From Micropterix aruncella (taxonomy: Eukaryota; Arthropoda; Insecta; Lepidoptera; Micropterigidae), in assembly GCA_944548615.1 (NCBI GenBank), contig OX155974.1, positions 3,596,001-3,660,000 of the forward strand: a stretch of DNA of 64,000 nt, given 5' to 3'. This document shows positions 30,601-41,365 of this stretch, piece by piece. Under the pieces are notes generated by a model, which worked only from the letters and a program-made list of their open reading frames with translations, had not been told where the DNA came from and did not search any database. The position numbers were made by a program, and so were the translations under genes. How positions within the stretch are numbered: the stretch's first letter is position 1; the number at the start of each line of letters is the position of its first letter.

Positions 30601-33600
30601 GTTGGAGAAATACTGTAATACCTGAACAATTGGAATATCGGCCTCCGGTCGTACCAGCATCATTGGGACGTAAACTCCGTGGTCCCATCCTCGGGTATTA
30701 TCTATTTTTGAGTCGATTCCGTGTTCCTTGAGCTTTTCCTTAAGTCGATTGGCCAATACCGGATGTCCTGGCGCGTCGTACTTGTAAGTGTACGTCACTT
30801 CCGGAAAACCGACGTAATCATAGTATAAGTCATGCTTTTCCGAACCGGATATGGTCACAAAGTCTTCTTCCCAGTGCGCCGTAACCAGAATAATTGCCTA
30901 GAATATAAACAGCATTACAAACGTAAACAACTACAAGAATCATCAGAATTTCCTCTTTCAAATAATATAATTTTCGTTTAGATTTATCTAGTGATTACTT
31001 ATATTATTGGCACCTGACCTACACAAAACTGGGACAGTGAAGTGGAGGCCAAGACTAGTGTGAAAGTAGCCACCCTTCACTAGACTCCAATTGATTGTGA
31101 GCGAAGGGTGGTTCTCATCGGTAAGTTTTCTCCGTTATTGAAAGTCGTTGTAGTTGAAGTTGAAGTATTTATTCAGAAGGTCTGTAATAGGTTGCCAGTT
31201 CGTAACGCCTTGTTTGATATTCCGCCGGTGTGTAGGTAGTGTAGGCGCGAGGTGAAGTCGTGGTAGTGTGTCCGAAGTGTGAAGCACCGCGATAGATTCG
31301 AAGATAATGATAGTCGCGTATACTATGCGTGATTTGTTGACTTGAAGATAATGAAGAGCGCGAGTACTTGTAGATGAGCGGTTATGTAAGAGTTATAGTT
31401 ATAGTTAGCGACTTATATATGGAACATTTTGAGGAATTAGCCATAAAAACCTCCAAAATTAAGCCCAGTCTCTGGCTTCGCTACGTGGTGATACCTTCTG
31501 CATCCTAAAAGGCAACATTCAAACGGTGAATGAATTCCTGGGCCATCTAAACTCCATACACCCAAAAATCAGATTCACCTATGAAGTAGAGAAGGACGGC
31601 TCCCTACCATTTTTGGATGTCAAAGTGACGAGGAGAAGTGACAATACTCTCGGACATACGGTATATCGGAAACCCACACATACGGACAGATATTTACATG
31701 CAAGCTCACACCATCATCCCTACCGTCTACGTTCAGTGCAAACGTCCCTCGTGAATCGAGCACGCGATCTATGCGACGCTGAGCATTTTTCGAAGGAGAT
31801 GGAACATGTCAATGATGTCCTTAGGAAAAATGTATACGGTAAATATCACGAGACACGCACACGATCTAATACAGACGAAACTCAGAAACCGAGCAGATCA
31901 AGAGCATTCTTACCATACGTCAAGGGCGTGACAGATCGAATAAGTAAGATGCTAAACAGATTCGATATAAAAATGATCTTCAAACCGACCCAAAATATAG
32001 CTCGATTTTTGAGGCCTGTAAAGGATGTAATACCACTGAAAACCCCGGGTGTGTATAAAGTCGAATGCAGTTGCGGTCTAGCCTACGTTGGACAAACGAA
32101 ATGTCCCATAGCCACGCGACTGTCAGAACACATCAAAGCTGTTAAAAACGTTCAGCGAGAAAAATCGGCGATCTGCGAACATATATGGGATAGCGGAAGT
32201 AACCACTGGATGCAGTTTCAAAATCCCATTGTGGTATCCAAAGAACAATTCTACTTTCCTCGCATGATCCGGGAGCCATTGAAATAAGAAGAACCCCGAA
32301 CTTTAACAGTGACGACGGTTACAAACTCTCTCCTACAAAATCAATGGTGGAACCCTCTTCTTAAAATGTTCCCGCCGCCGAACGCCGAACGCAAAGACGT
32401 AAAACAGGATACAGTGAGTGTTGTGTGCAAGACGGATTTTCAAAATTCCCGCGCTCCGATTCTGGCCCCCCACCACCGTTATAACCTACGCAGTGGCGGA
32501 AGCGGTACGCGGCCTACCCGCAAAACAACGGATTGACAGCTCTTCAGTCTACCCTGGACAACGGCGGCTGCAACGTCACCGAAACGTCGGGTGCTACAAA
32601 TTTCACGCGGTAATTTCGTTTTCTATCCTATTTATAATGTCAAACAACCGCGATAGTCTTCGATTTTATATGCATGGTTAAATTAGTTACCTTAGATTCC
32701 ATTACATAGTTAGTTACATACAGGTCGACCTAATAAAAGCGTGTTAAAAATGAAAAACGTCCTTTGCAATCGAAGCCTGAAAATCCCACTTTTAATACAT
32801 CTTATCCAGTGCTATATCTGGCCCATACTTCTATAGGTACGGATGAGGCCTGGACTATTATGCAAGATCTCAGGCAACGTATAGACTCATTCGAGATGTG
32901 GACATACAGACGCATGATGTCGATATCTTGGACTCAGAAAGTCACTAATGAGGAAGTTTTGCGGCGTGTCGGCCAAGAACGCGAGCTTTGGCAGACCATC
33001 TAACAGCGCTCAGCTGCTTATCTGGGTCACGTGCTTAGGCACGACAGGTACGAACTCCTGCAACATTGTTTGCGAATCAAAGAAAGTACAGATTTGATGG
33101 ATTTTATCACCTACACTAGACTGCAGTCTGTTCTTGAGTGACACCACTCTTATATTTGTTACATAGTACACTTTTTTTTTATTGCTGTTGGTGGGTCTTT
33201 ATTATTTTTATTCCTTTTAATTCGATTACATTCAAAATTATATTATAACTAGTGACATGCACATTTTATATATAATTGATTATTTCAATTTGATTATTTA
33301 ACTATTTATTGCAATTCCTATTCATTATTTACCTTTTTTGTGTTATTGAAATTAATTTTATTGTGTTTTATGATAGGTATTTTTACAAATATTATTTGCA
33401 GACTGACAGACTGACAGACGCATTGACATATCAATGACCTAGTTTTTAGAATAATGATTAATTTGGACATACATTGTTTATTGCCTTAAGTTAATTATTA
33501 ATATTATTAGATACTATTTTTTCCTCTTTTAACATATGCAGTTTGAAGTATGCACATGCTACTATTTTCTTGGTACGCTTGCCTTGGTACGGACCTAAGC

Positions 33601-33919
33601 CTAGTTAGGCGGCTTTGATCTAAATAAGGACTGGGCTGCGTTACTGTGTTTTTTGCTACAATTTACAACGGAGCCTCCTATGATATTATGTAATGCACTG
33701 TAGTTTAAAAAATGCGCATTTCTTTAAATAAATAAATAAAATAAAATTCAGTTTTGTCCTACACCATATCAGTAGAGTACTCACCTTAATGTTTTCAAAG
33801 TCGACGTGTTTTTTGAAGTCATTCTTTAGAAATTCAATCAATGGCGTTGAACTCTTGTCGTCAAGTAGAAGCAATGGTCCCCCACCGTGGTTTACAAAAA
33901 CTGCTGGTGCCGTTGACAT
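27254..33919 (-). CDS. Extradiol ring-cleavage dioxygenase, LigB/DODA type (3 exons)
   Basis: Exons: 33785-33919 (45 codons), 30622-30897 (92) and 27254-27670 (138 plus stop), all phase 0 with GT-AG introns (GTGAGT...TTCTAG; GTATTA...TTTCAG), giving 275 residues, the normal size for 4,5-DOPA-dioxygenase-like proteins. Conserved features: VNHGGG (His11), TAHWE (His53), YVGFPEVTY, RGWDHGVYVP (His118), RPEADIP, IGSGASYHNL (His174) and HPAREAEHFMPL (His232, His239). In this family such histidines bind the catalytic metal, and the enzyme opens a catechol ring with O2. No signal peptide is evident, so probably cytosolic. Introns are packed with transposons (Penelope and RTE in intron 1; RepX and a foldback element with a hAT in intron 2), but the exons are clean. 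Substrate is unknown; DOPA or another catechol is an inference. Such proteins are mostly bacterial, fungal and plant, so ancient transfer is possible. Confidence 0.9.
27730..28411 (+). repeat. RepX repeat, diverged copy in dioxygenase intron 2
   Basis: It shares ordered blocks with 44645-45290: CGCACCGT.CGGCG, ACTCTTGAAAT, CACTCGATCCCGTG, GGTCCGCGATA, CGAACCCGCAACCAGTCG, GGTCTCTAA.GGGTTG, AGTCTTCTACGCTCA and the end GCCCGTTGTAGTCGACACC. Confidence 0.65.
28412..29215. other. Intron 2: interspersed-repeat-like sequence, no gene
   Basis: Starts with GCGGCTTCGCTTCGCG and ends with GATTAGTAGTTTCGGAGATTA..ACATACAAACTTACA, blocks often seen at ends of lepidopteran retroposons. Family not identified. 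Confidence 0.4.
29330..30511 (-). mobile_element. Foldback-like element, copy 2, with target duplication
   Basis: Ends GGGTCCCATCAAACTTGC and the complement of GGGGGGCGCCAGTTTTGC are flanked by a perfect 8-bp duplication GCCTCCGT (29322-29329, 30512-30519). The arms are inverted 15-bp-period minisatellites; CCTAA runs are at 29452-29467 and 30345-30364. Without the hAT insert it is about 409 bp, as in copy 1. It lies in intron 2 of the dioxygenase gene. Confidence 0.85.
29516..30280. mobile_element. hAT-type nonautonomous element, 765 bp
   Basis: Terminal inverted repeats TAGTGATGGGCGTGA and TCACACCCATCACTA are flanked by a perfect 8-bp duplication TATAAAAG (29508-29515, 30281-30288). The empty site GATGTATAAAAGTCATCC is present (inverted) in foldback copy 1 near 24966. 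The interior is GC-richer with repeated GATCA motifs and no ORF. Confidence 0.95.
30622..30897 (-). CDS. Dioxygenase exon 2
   Basis: The acceptor ATTCTAG precedes AIILVTAHWEE. The exon ends ADIPIVQ before the donor GTATTA (30621 downward). Open reading beyond the donor runs into the foldback repeat and is intronic. Confidence 0.85.
30898..31399. other. Dioxygenase intron 1, unassigned part
   Basis: No ORF or repeat was recognised between exon 2 and the Penelope-like element. Confidence 0.4.
31400..32682 (+). mobile_element. Penelope-like element (PLE), 5'-truncated
   Basis: It lies in intron 1 of the dioxygenase gene on the opposite strand. It encodes the RT palm end, thumb and GIY-YIG endonuclease, followed by a region (32300-32660) nearly identical to 39117-39500. 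The 3' limit is set by loss of that match near 32672. Confidence 0.85.
31410..32287 (+). pseudogene. Penelope-like RT/GIY-YIG polyprotein fragment
   Basis: Coding begins near 31410 (YMEHFEELAIKTSK) and reaches the catalytic block WLRYV, where one base is missing: TACGTGGTGATACC would need a further base to read YVDDT. The frame from 31526 encodes LPFLDVKVTR, VYRKPTHTDRYLH and the GIY-YIG domain (TPGVYKVECSCGLAYVGQT, then TRLSEH). A second single-base loss at about 32273 gives an early stop (REPLK); the copy at 39115 reads REAIEIRRTPNF there. Two frameshifts and 5' truncation make it inactive. Confidence 0.85.
32764..33090 (+). pseudogene. RTE-type LINE, C-terminal fragment
   Basis: It reads RIDSFEMWTYRRMMSISW, VTNEEVLRRVGQERELW, stop at 33001, then AYLGHVLRHDRYELLQ in the same frame. 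This block is typical of the C-terminus of RTE-like endonuclease-reverse transcriptases. It has one in-frame stop and no catalytic domain. Confidence 0.75.
33400..33740. repeat. Interspersed repeat Z
   Basis: Collinear with the flanks of RepX at 44560-44644 and 45302-45600: GACTGACAGACTGACAGACGC, CCTAGTTAGGCGGC.TTGAT and TTTTGCTACAATTTACA. It ends in AAATAAATAAATAAA, compatible with a retroposon tail. Confidence 0.6.
33785..33919 (-). CDS. Dioxygenase exon 1
   Basis: ATG at 33919 starts MSTAPAVFVNHGGG. The exon ends FENIK before the donor GTGAGT (33784-33779). Confidence 0.85.
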
Positions 33920-33989
33920 CGCTATTACGCTCCTGAAGTGCCTCCAGAAATCTTCAGAAAACAGCTATGTGTCGCGAATAAAACGGTAA

Positions 33990-34199
33990 GTTCAATAGAG
34001 CACTGCATATATTTCTGTAAGAAAATAATAATATAGTCCAGTAGAAATAGTAAAGCTCAGCTAGGAAAACACTGATAAATATTATAAAAATAATATTAAT
34101 CAATCATTCGGTCTTACCGGGAATATCGCGCTAAGACTTTTCCGGCAAGACCCCCCCTCCCCCCCTTCCCGCGCCAAATCCCTAATAGCCCCGACTAAC
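33990..34199. other. Upstream flank of the dioxygenase gene
   Basis: Contains a poly-C run at 34150-34170. No clear promoter element can be asserted. Confidence 0.3.
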
Positions 34200-34440
34200 C
34201 AACTGTCAAATACATTTGACGATATTTGTATAGAAAACGTATAAAATACCTCTACTTATCAGGCCAGCAATATTAACAAGAAAAACGTATATTTTATGTA
34301 GAAGATCGTTTAATCGAGACGGTTTTATATTAACGAAGGCTACAAATCAAATAGTGTCGCTTTTTCGGTAATAATATATTGTGCTGTCAATAAATAATAA
34401 TTATTATCATTATATTAACCCTGACGAGATAACCTTTTTT
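34200..34440. repeat. LTR-like repeat, copy 2
   Basis: Same block order as 24345-24600 (ATATTTGTATAGAAAACG, GTATAAAATACC, ACAAATCAAATAG, TGTCAATAAATAATAA). A solo LTR is likely but not proven. Confidence 0.4.
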
Positions 34441-34624
34441 CACGGTTCATTAAAGATAGCTATTCAAATTATTTAACGCAAATCAAGCATCTGCCTTTTT
34501 TTCGAGCCGACGCAAAAACTTGACATTGGCATCCCCTCCAGCATTTGAGATTAATAATTCTACAAAATGCACAAAACAAATATTCTAGGAGGTATTTTGT
34601 GTGATCGGGAGATTAGGAACCCTT

Positions 34625-34760
34625 AAATCATCATCATCATCATTTATTTATTCCATAAAAGCATTTCACAATACTGAGGAACATGTCAAATTTTACAATC
34701 ATAATTTACCGGATGATAAAACCCCTTTGATTAATTAAAAGAAAAAAAAAATAATTGTAA
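34625..34760 (-). repeat. LINE 3'-end remnant with ATG/ATC-repeat tail
   Basis: ATCATCATCATC then ATTTATTTATTCCATAAAAGC reads on the minus strand as an AATAAA-containing 3' end with a GAT-repeat tail. No coding part remains. Confidence 0.4.
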
Positions 34761-34920
34761 TCAGAGATGATTACTTAAAAATAGTCAAATTTACTAAATA
34801 ATCAATAATCAAATAATAAATAATGATCAATACAATGAAAAAGAGAAATTCTGAAACATGCGTAATTAAAAACAATGTCAATAAAAATAATACGTGTGGC
34901 ACTCGGGGACTGCCGCGGTA

Positions 34921-35351
34921 AAGCTATTGCATAGCATTTTTAACAACTTATGCAATTATAATTATATTTTTTTCTGATATCAAATAACCGCGCTCTATCG
35001 GAAAATTATTCCGAATCATTTGCGGCTGCGAAAGCAAATGATTCGGAATAATTTAAACGTCTTCCGATAGAGCGCCGCGCACGAATATTTTATTCGATAA
35101 AGCAAAAAAACAAATTATTCGAAAAAAAATCGATAAAGCAAAAAAACAGATTATTCGTAGATAAAAAGATAGATAATTAAATTATCTTTAAAATGGTGCA
35201 GGTTTCATAATAATACGCCAGATAGTATTTGCGTAGTAGTCGTTTTTATGTTCGGTTAGACCTAATTTCACAAATTAATTACACTTAGAAATTTCTTCAT
35301 TCGGTCGCCGCGCTGACCTAGAGGCCCGCGATAAAAGCTATGCAATAGCTT
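34921..35351. mobile_element. TIR MITE (AAGCTATTGCATAGC family), 431 bp
   Basis: The termini AAGCTATTGCATAGC (34921) and GCTATGCAATAGCTT (ending 35351) are perfect inverted repeats; the right end continues inward as GGCCCGCGATAAAA. An internal hairpin at about 34990-35075 has arms GCGCTCTATCGGA and GCAAATGATTCGGAATAAT. A 99-bp relative is at 37714-37812. Target duplication not clear. Confidence 0.75.
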
Positions 35352-36127
35352 AAAAATCTAAAACTTAGTGCGAAAGTATAGTCATAATATGGTTATTTAT
35401 AATCAAGCAATTGTGGACGCAATATCATAAAAGTCGTCCAGTTTGTAAAGGGCATGTTTGACTAACTGATTTTTCAAGCAGATTTATATGCTGCCATCTC
35501 AATCAAGTCTTCTCGTCGATGACGGCAAAGCATTGAACAATTTAAAAGTAATATATAAAAATGTTTTTTGATATTTAGTCAACGTACCTACTTTAGGCAA
35601 TAACACATTGTTTTTATGTCGCGTACAAATAAATGTGTAATCTTTATTTGGTTAGCTTTTCTTTATATGCATACAACCAGTCTAGACAACGCACACGCCA
35701 GACTCTTCACACACCTTCAATCCTTAACTCTTCGATTAGCGGCATAATTTCATGGCAGACCTTAACTTGTACTTGCCTTACGGAAGAATTCGGAACTCTA
35801 TTTAGATATTGGAAATACTATCATGATCTTTATTAGATTCTCTATCAAAGGTAATATTTCGTTTTGCTTATTTACATACAAAAATATTTAGATATTAGCT
35901 CATAAAAACCAATAAATTTTTTGATGATTTCTCGAAAAAACAAAATGATGATGGTTGAAAGTGGAATTTTATCAGAAATATCCGTGAAATGACGCGCAAT
36001 ATTATTCTAGCGGCCCTCTATGTAGCTATGGTAATAATGAGATATTTGGTATGGATTTTAGGATGCGTTCGAATTAGAAAATACTATTACTGTGCGCTCT
36101 GGGAGCAAGCCGCCATATTGGTCGTTA
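35352..36127. other. No gene recognised
   Basis: AT-rich, with short repeated stretches shared with 14430-14460 (TTATTT.CATACAAAAATA). No exon could be supported. Confidence 0.4.
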
Positions 36128-36309
36128 CGTAGTCAACGCTGTTCTGTTGTGCTTCCCGATCAAGGCATTCTTGCAGGCGTTTCTAAAGTTGTTTATCACA
36201 TCACAGAGCGTAGGTTGAGGAATTCTCTCAATTTCCAGCTGGATTCTTGACCTGAGTTCTCCAACCGTACGAGGTCGTTCTTGGTACACTTTACTCTTTA
36301 GGTAGACGA
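36128..36309 (-). pseudogene. Tc1/mariner-superfamily transposase C-terminus
   Basis: About 59 codons read FVYLKSKVYQERPRTVGELR, LEIERIPQPTLCDVINNF and RNACKN before a stop. This matches the C-terminal GxLKxxVY..PxT..EL...I motif of many insect DDE transposases. The rest of the gene is absent. Confidence 0.65.
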
Positions 36310-36519
36310 ACTATACCAAATATAGAAGGCAATCTTTAAAAAAAATGCAAAAAAATGTAGGGTAATATTTTACTCAACATTGTTGATCCTATCTCTTGGA
36401 AATATAATCCAGTATTACAGAATAATGTTCGAAACCTTTAAATTTGTTTTAATTTGTTAATGTAAAATAAAGCATAAAAAGTAACAAAAGTTAAGTTTGA
36501 AAAAAGGGTTCCTAATATG

Positions 36520-37200
36520 GAATGCACAAATTTTATCATAATCATAATCATAAGTTTTTTATTCAAAATAGTACGAAATCGTAACTTTTTGACGTCAATA
36601 ATGCATACAAACTGATATGCATACAAGATGATAAAATCTCAATCTCAGAGACGTCAATAATGCATACAAAATGATAAAAAATTAAGATATTGTGACATTA
36701 TAACAAATTATTGTGACATATAACGTGATATTAATCATCGAGGTAACCATTTTCTTTCCAAGGGTCTTTGTCGTCTAGATAATCATTTATTTTATAGTAG
36801 CCCTTTAAGTACATCTTCTTCTTAATAAATGACTTAAATTGTATCACAGATAAATTTTGCATGTTTTCTGGGACTTTATTGTAGAAGCGTATACATTGCC
36901 CTTTGAAAGATTTTGTGGTTTTGGAGAGTCGACTTTTATGGTCAGCAAGTTTATTTTTATTTCTAGTATTGACCTATCAGAGCTTTTTAAAAACAGTTCT
37001 TTATTTTTATGCACATACATTAAGTTTTCATAGATGTAATGAGATGCAAGTGTCAAAATATTGATTTCTTTAAATTTTCCGCGTAACGACTGTCTAGCAC
37101 CTAATTTATAAATAGCGCGGATGGCTCGTTTCTGTAGTATAAATATTTTATCATCGTCAGCAGCATGACCCCACAGCAAGATGCCATCCGACATCAAGCT
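36520..37200 (-). pseudogene. CR1-like LINE 3' fragment
   Basis: Starts inside the RT thumb (SDGILLWGHAADDDKIFILQ), continues KRAIRAIYKLGARQSLR, changes frame near 36960, and ends FYNKVPENMQNL...YLKGYYKINDYLDD. The 3' tail on the minus strand is TATGATTATGATTATGA (about 36535-36555). It has lost catalytic RT. Confidence 0.75.
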
Positions 37201-37713
37201 GTGAAAATATTACCTATTTTTTATTTTTTTATTAGTAAATGTAACAAAACAATTCCTTATAGCTGTTAGCTGAAACAAAGTAGCGCAATGTACATCAAAC
37301 ACTTTGGCAGCTTTCTGGAACCCCATGTGTTTAGATTTCACCGCATCAATTCAGTGCCGGATTGAGCCAGCGCGGGGCCCGTAGCAAATTCTCTCAAAAG
37401 GCCCTTGGTTTGCTTTAGGTTCCCCCTTGAGCGGCAAACGGGACAATTGTCCCACAATTGAAATTACCGTAGAGCGGCAAAGGAGACATCTGTCCCAGCC
37501 GAGATCGGCGCCGATGTTTTCCAATTATTTACCCTTGATACCTCTCATAAATCACACGGCCTGTGGTATGTGCGAAAAGAGGAGAAGATTCTCTGTCGTT
37601 AACTAATTGGTTCATTATTTTTCATACAGTCGCCATTTTTTAGTCTATGATTGAACCAAACCAAACCAAAAACTTCAATATTCATGTTGATTTTCAACAC
37701 CGAATATTTTTTT
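37201..37713. other. No gene; possible hAT-type terminus at 37345
   Basis: CAGTGCCGGATTGAGCCAGC (37351) resembles hAT ends such as 40419, but no partner end or 8-bp duplication was found. Confidence 0.3.
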
Positions 37714-37812
37714 AAGCTATTGCATAGCTTTTATCGCGGGCCTAGTAGGCCCGCGATAAAATTCGGTCGCCGCGCTGGCCTAAGGCCCGCGATAAAAGCT
37801 ATGCAATAGCTT
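37714..37812. mobile_element. Mini copy of the AAGCTATTGCATAGC MITE
   Basis: 99 bp, almost wholly palindromic: the 29-bp inverted arms (AAGCTATTGC...GCGGGCC) are perfect and enclose only about 40 bp, itself partly palindromic (GGCCTAGTAGGCC). Confidence 0.8.
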
Positions 37813-39094
37813 AATAAAAAAAATGTGAGATATTTTATATATTTTATATATTATATTTTATAATTTTCAATGATAAGAAATAGATAATACTATTAGGATT
37901 GTGCTGGAGCTTATAAAGAGAGAAAACATTAGGTTTCGTCAAACGCCGGACAGAACCAATATTTGTGTATATTTATTTAATAATAAAAACCTATATAATA
38001 GTAATAGTCCAACGAGCGCCGCACCTGTCATATATTAATCTAGAAATATTAGACTCAGAGGCTTGATAAGTACAGAGATGCCATGTTGAGCCGAAACCAC
38101 ATATACAAGCGACACAAATAATATTTAAAATCCGCCATGCAAATGTATGGAAAAATTAAATATTTAATTATGCAGCGTCGCGTGTTTAATGTCGCGCGAC
38201 GTGCCAAAACACTTCATCCGATTGTGCTAAAACTTGGCATGCAGATAAGATATGATAAAAAGATAAAAAGCCAAGGAACCGATTTCATCTGAACATTAAT
38301 TTCATAATTACAATCGATAAGCGCCTTCTCTCGGCCGGCGGACGAACCTGGTTGGGTTCCGTTGTGACGCCTCGAACGGCGCGGCTCATTTCTCGGCTAA
38401 TAATGACGATGGTGATGATGATGCCTACATACCAAATTCATCTCAATCAGATTACGCGTTTGGGCTCTATCGTGGAGGAATACGCGATAGCGCTCAAATG
38501 CTTTATCCGATCGAACTGATTTTTTTCGTGCATGCTTCATTTGATCATCGTAAGAGTTGAAAAGATCGTGTTTGAATTCCGTGTGTGAAGTCCACCAGAG
38601 GGCGCACTGGTCATACTACAACCTCGAAATATTGGATTTTAGTGACATAACATTTGGTACACAGTTGCCACGTTGAGACCAACTCACATTGTGAAATTTT
38701 GTTTGAATATCTCATATGCAAGCGACACAAATAGTAATTAAAATCCGCCATGCAAATGTATGGGGAAATGAAATGTTTAATTTTGCGGAGTCGCGCGTTT
38801 GGTGGGCAGTTTTAATGCAGAAAAGTGACAACCGTCCATTTCACATTCCGCTCTGTCGTATTGCTCTGTCTCGTTCACATGAATTAATTTCCGAATTTAG
38901 TTCAAGAGAAACGAATCGAGCCCATTGAAATTACATTTTGATCTAGTTTATGGTAAATTGAATAAATAGTTTATGTATGTAGAGAGCAATCGTAGCTTTG
39001 GACGATGATCACACCAAGTAAGACGTTTCAAAAAATACATTCTGTAAAATCATATGGCCATAATATAAATATATAATCTATCTACTATATATAA
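37813..39094. repeat. Diverged repeat family W, several pieces
   Basis: Blocks such as CAAGCGACACAAATA.TA, AAAATCCGCCATGCAAATGTATGG and GTCGCGCG.TT occur twice (38105-38200, 38715-38800). Blocks like TATCCGATCGA.TTGAAATTTGG recur at 38508, 41618 and 43785. No coding capacity. Confidence 0.45.
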
Positions 39095-39503
39095 AATATA
39101 TCTACTTTCCTCGCATGATCCGGGAAGCCATTGAAATAAGAAGAACCCCGAACTTCAATAGAGACGACGGTTACAAACTCTCTTCTACGTGGAACCCCTC
39201 TTCGCCGCCGAACGCCGAACGCAAAGACGTAAAACAGGATACAGTGAGTGTTGTGTGCAAGACGGATTTTCAAAATTGCCGCGCTCCGAGCCCGGCCCCC
39301 CACCACCGTTATAACCGACGCAGTGGCGGAAGCGGTATGCGGCCTACCCGCAAAACAACGGATTGACAGCTCTTCAGTCTACCCTGGACAACGGCGGCTG
39401 CAACGTCACCGAAACGTCGGGTGCTACAAATTTCACGCGGTAAATTCGTTTTCTATCTTATTTATAATGTCAAACAACCGCGACAGTCTTCGATTTTATA
39501 ATA
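39095..39503 (+). mobile_element. Penelope-like element, 3' fragment
   Basis: Nearly identical to 32258-32672 but keeps the open C-terminal frame through 39366 (EAIEIRRTPNFNRDDGYKLS, then DVKQDTVSVVCKTDF). The GIY-YIG and RT parts are missing. The two copies share the same 3' end region (CAGTCTTCGATTTTATA). Confidence 0.8.
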
Positions 39504-39599
39504 TAAAATGCGTTAGGTGATGGATACGCACTGCGAACCATATTTTCTTAAGTACAAAATACTGACGTTTACGTCTCAATATATTTTACAATGTCTACT

Positions 39600-40325
39600 A
39601 TATGCTAAATCAAATATTAACGAACAAAAGGTAAACGGGAATATGCACTCCTACAATACACGCAGACGTGCCTAAAGTACGCCTTACGCAGACACAAAAG
39701 TCCTTTGGATATTTGAGCTATAAGCTCTTTAACCAGCTACCACTCTCCACAAGAAAGATGGAAACAAAGGCGTTTAAAAGATTTATTAAACAAAAGCTAC
39801 AATCCACACATGCTTTCTATAAGCTGGGTGATTTTTTTGAGCATGCCAATTCCTTCAAATGGGAATAACATTAATATGTAACTTTCAGGTACCTCATTTC
39901 AGTTCCTATTGTTTAATAATAATATTATGAATTTAATATTTAATATGTAGACTACAATGTGTAATGTAACATACCTGATCATATACATACGTTGTTTTTT
40001 CCAATTTTGTTTTGATACTTCCTATTGTGTGATTATTTTTTGTATAAAGTGCTTGATGACTATTCATATTCTTATAATAAATATCTATTTTATATGTATA
40101 CTTATGTACATGGATTCAGCTCTATTTTTTTTAAATTGTATTTGTCTGCCGTGTAAAGCCGACTTTAGTCAACACTATTGTCGAATTAATATTTATGCTT
40201 TAATCGTTTTATATCTACATTTAAACTGACGAATTCTAATATGCGATAATTAGCTTTAATTCATAATTCATGCTTTTATTGTATATTCTGAATAAATAAA
40301 TTGAATACTGAATACTGAATACTGA
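39600..40325 (+). pseudogene. CR1-like LINE 3' fragment
   Basis: Coding remnant at about 39620-39868 (KVRLTQTQKSFGYLSYKLFN, QLPLSTRKMETKAFKRFIKQ) with a stop or frameshift near 39675. Then a 3' UTR and a tail of TGAATAC units at 40292-40325. The region 39869-40290 is UTR with no other feature. Confidence 0.7.
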
Positions 40326-40418
40326 TAGAGTGACTCTTTTATTTGTATTCACAATACACAACATCGGCAGTCGCCAAAACCAAATATGGCGTCAATAAAA
40401 AAGTGGAGCAATTACAAT

Positions 40419-41365
40419 CAGTGGCGGCGCTAGGCATCGGCGACGTCGGCGACCGCCGACGGCCTCGCACCCGAGGGGACCTCGCAAAAGTTTTACAAAT
40501 TATTTAAATTGTATTTGTGGAGAAAAGTACTTTCGAAATTCAGTGTCAATTTAACGAAAAAAGAACAGCCAGGAAAAAACGAATGTTCGATTATGAACAT
40601 ATTGATGAACCTATTCAATCTTTCGAAATGCATTACAGAGTTAACTTTTTTAACACAATGATAGATGCTATTATAGTCGACACCGAATGTCGATTTAAAG
40701 CGCTCAATGAATATTTTGAACAATTTGGTTTTATTTATGATATCAGTTATTTGAAATCGATATCAAAAGAGGACCTTCTCAAGCATTGTAATGATTTAGG
40801 TACAATACTGCGGGAAGGCGACGGCGAAAACAGTGACATACAGCCTTTCGAGCTATATGAAGAGCTACAGCTTTTGAAAGCGAATTCACTTGACTCTGTC
40901 AACGACGCGAAACAACTCGTTCAGTACATTTTAGAAAATAATTTGAAAGAAATATATCCAAATGTTTACGTAGCAATTAGAATCATGCTCACAGTTCCCG
41001 TCAGTACAGCTTCCGCTGAGAGAAGCTTCTCAAAGTTAAAATTAATTAAGACCTACTTGAGAAGCACGATGACCCAAGAGAGGCTATCTGTGTTATCAAT
41101 TGAAGCTGAAATAGCTGCTAGTATTAGCTATAACATAATCCTGAAAAAGTTCAGTGAGGCCAAAAGCCGAAAAGTTTGTCTATTTTAATTACTATTTGTG
41201 TAATTTTTAACATCATTTGATTAGCAATAAAACTCGTTTACTCATACATTAGTTTCACTATAATTCGGCTCATGTAATCTAACGTTTTCTTTTTGACTGG
41301 GAAATAAAAAAGGCCTCGCGAACCTAATTTCGCCGACGTCCAAGTGTGGTCTAGCGCCGCCACTG
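40419..41365 (+). mobile_element. hAT element, 947 bp, with target duplication
   Basis: Terminal inverted repeats CAGTGGCGGCGCTAG (40419) and CTAGCGCCGCCACTG (41351-41365) are perfect over 15 bp. The flanking duplication ATTACAAT is perfect (40411-40418, 41366-41373). It retains the C-terminal third of a transposase. Confidence 0.95.
40517..41188 (+). pseudogene. hAT transposase, C-terminal part (ZMYM1-like group)
   Basis: A 223-codon frame without interruption. The last 80 residues are the hAT dimerisation (hATC) domain: VYVAIRIMLTVPVSTASAER and SFSKLKLIKTYLRSTMTQER. The upstream part (NFFNTMIDAIIVDTECRF) is the end of the catalytic core. The BED/TTF zinc finger and first acidic residues are missing, so an internal deletion produced a nonautonomous element. 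The clean frame suggests recent origin. Confidence 0.85.

Noticed and set aside
30352..30621. Fusion of the dioxygenase to a pentapeptide-like tail
   Set aside because: A good splice donor (CAG/GTATTA) lies directly before, and the true next exon at 27670 restores family homology; the tail is intronic repeat.
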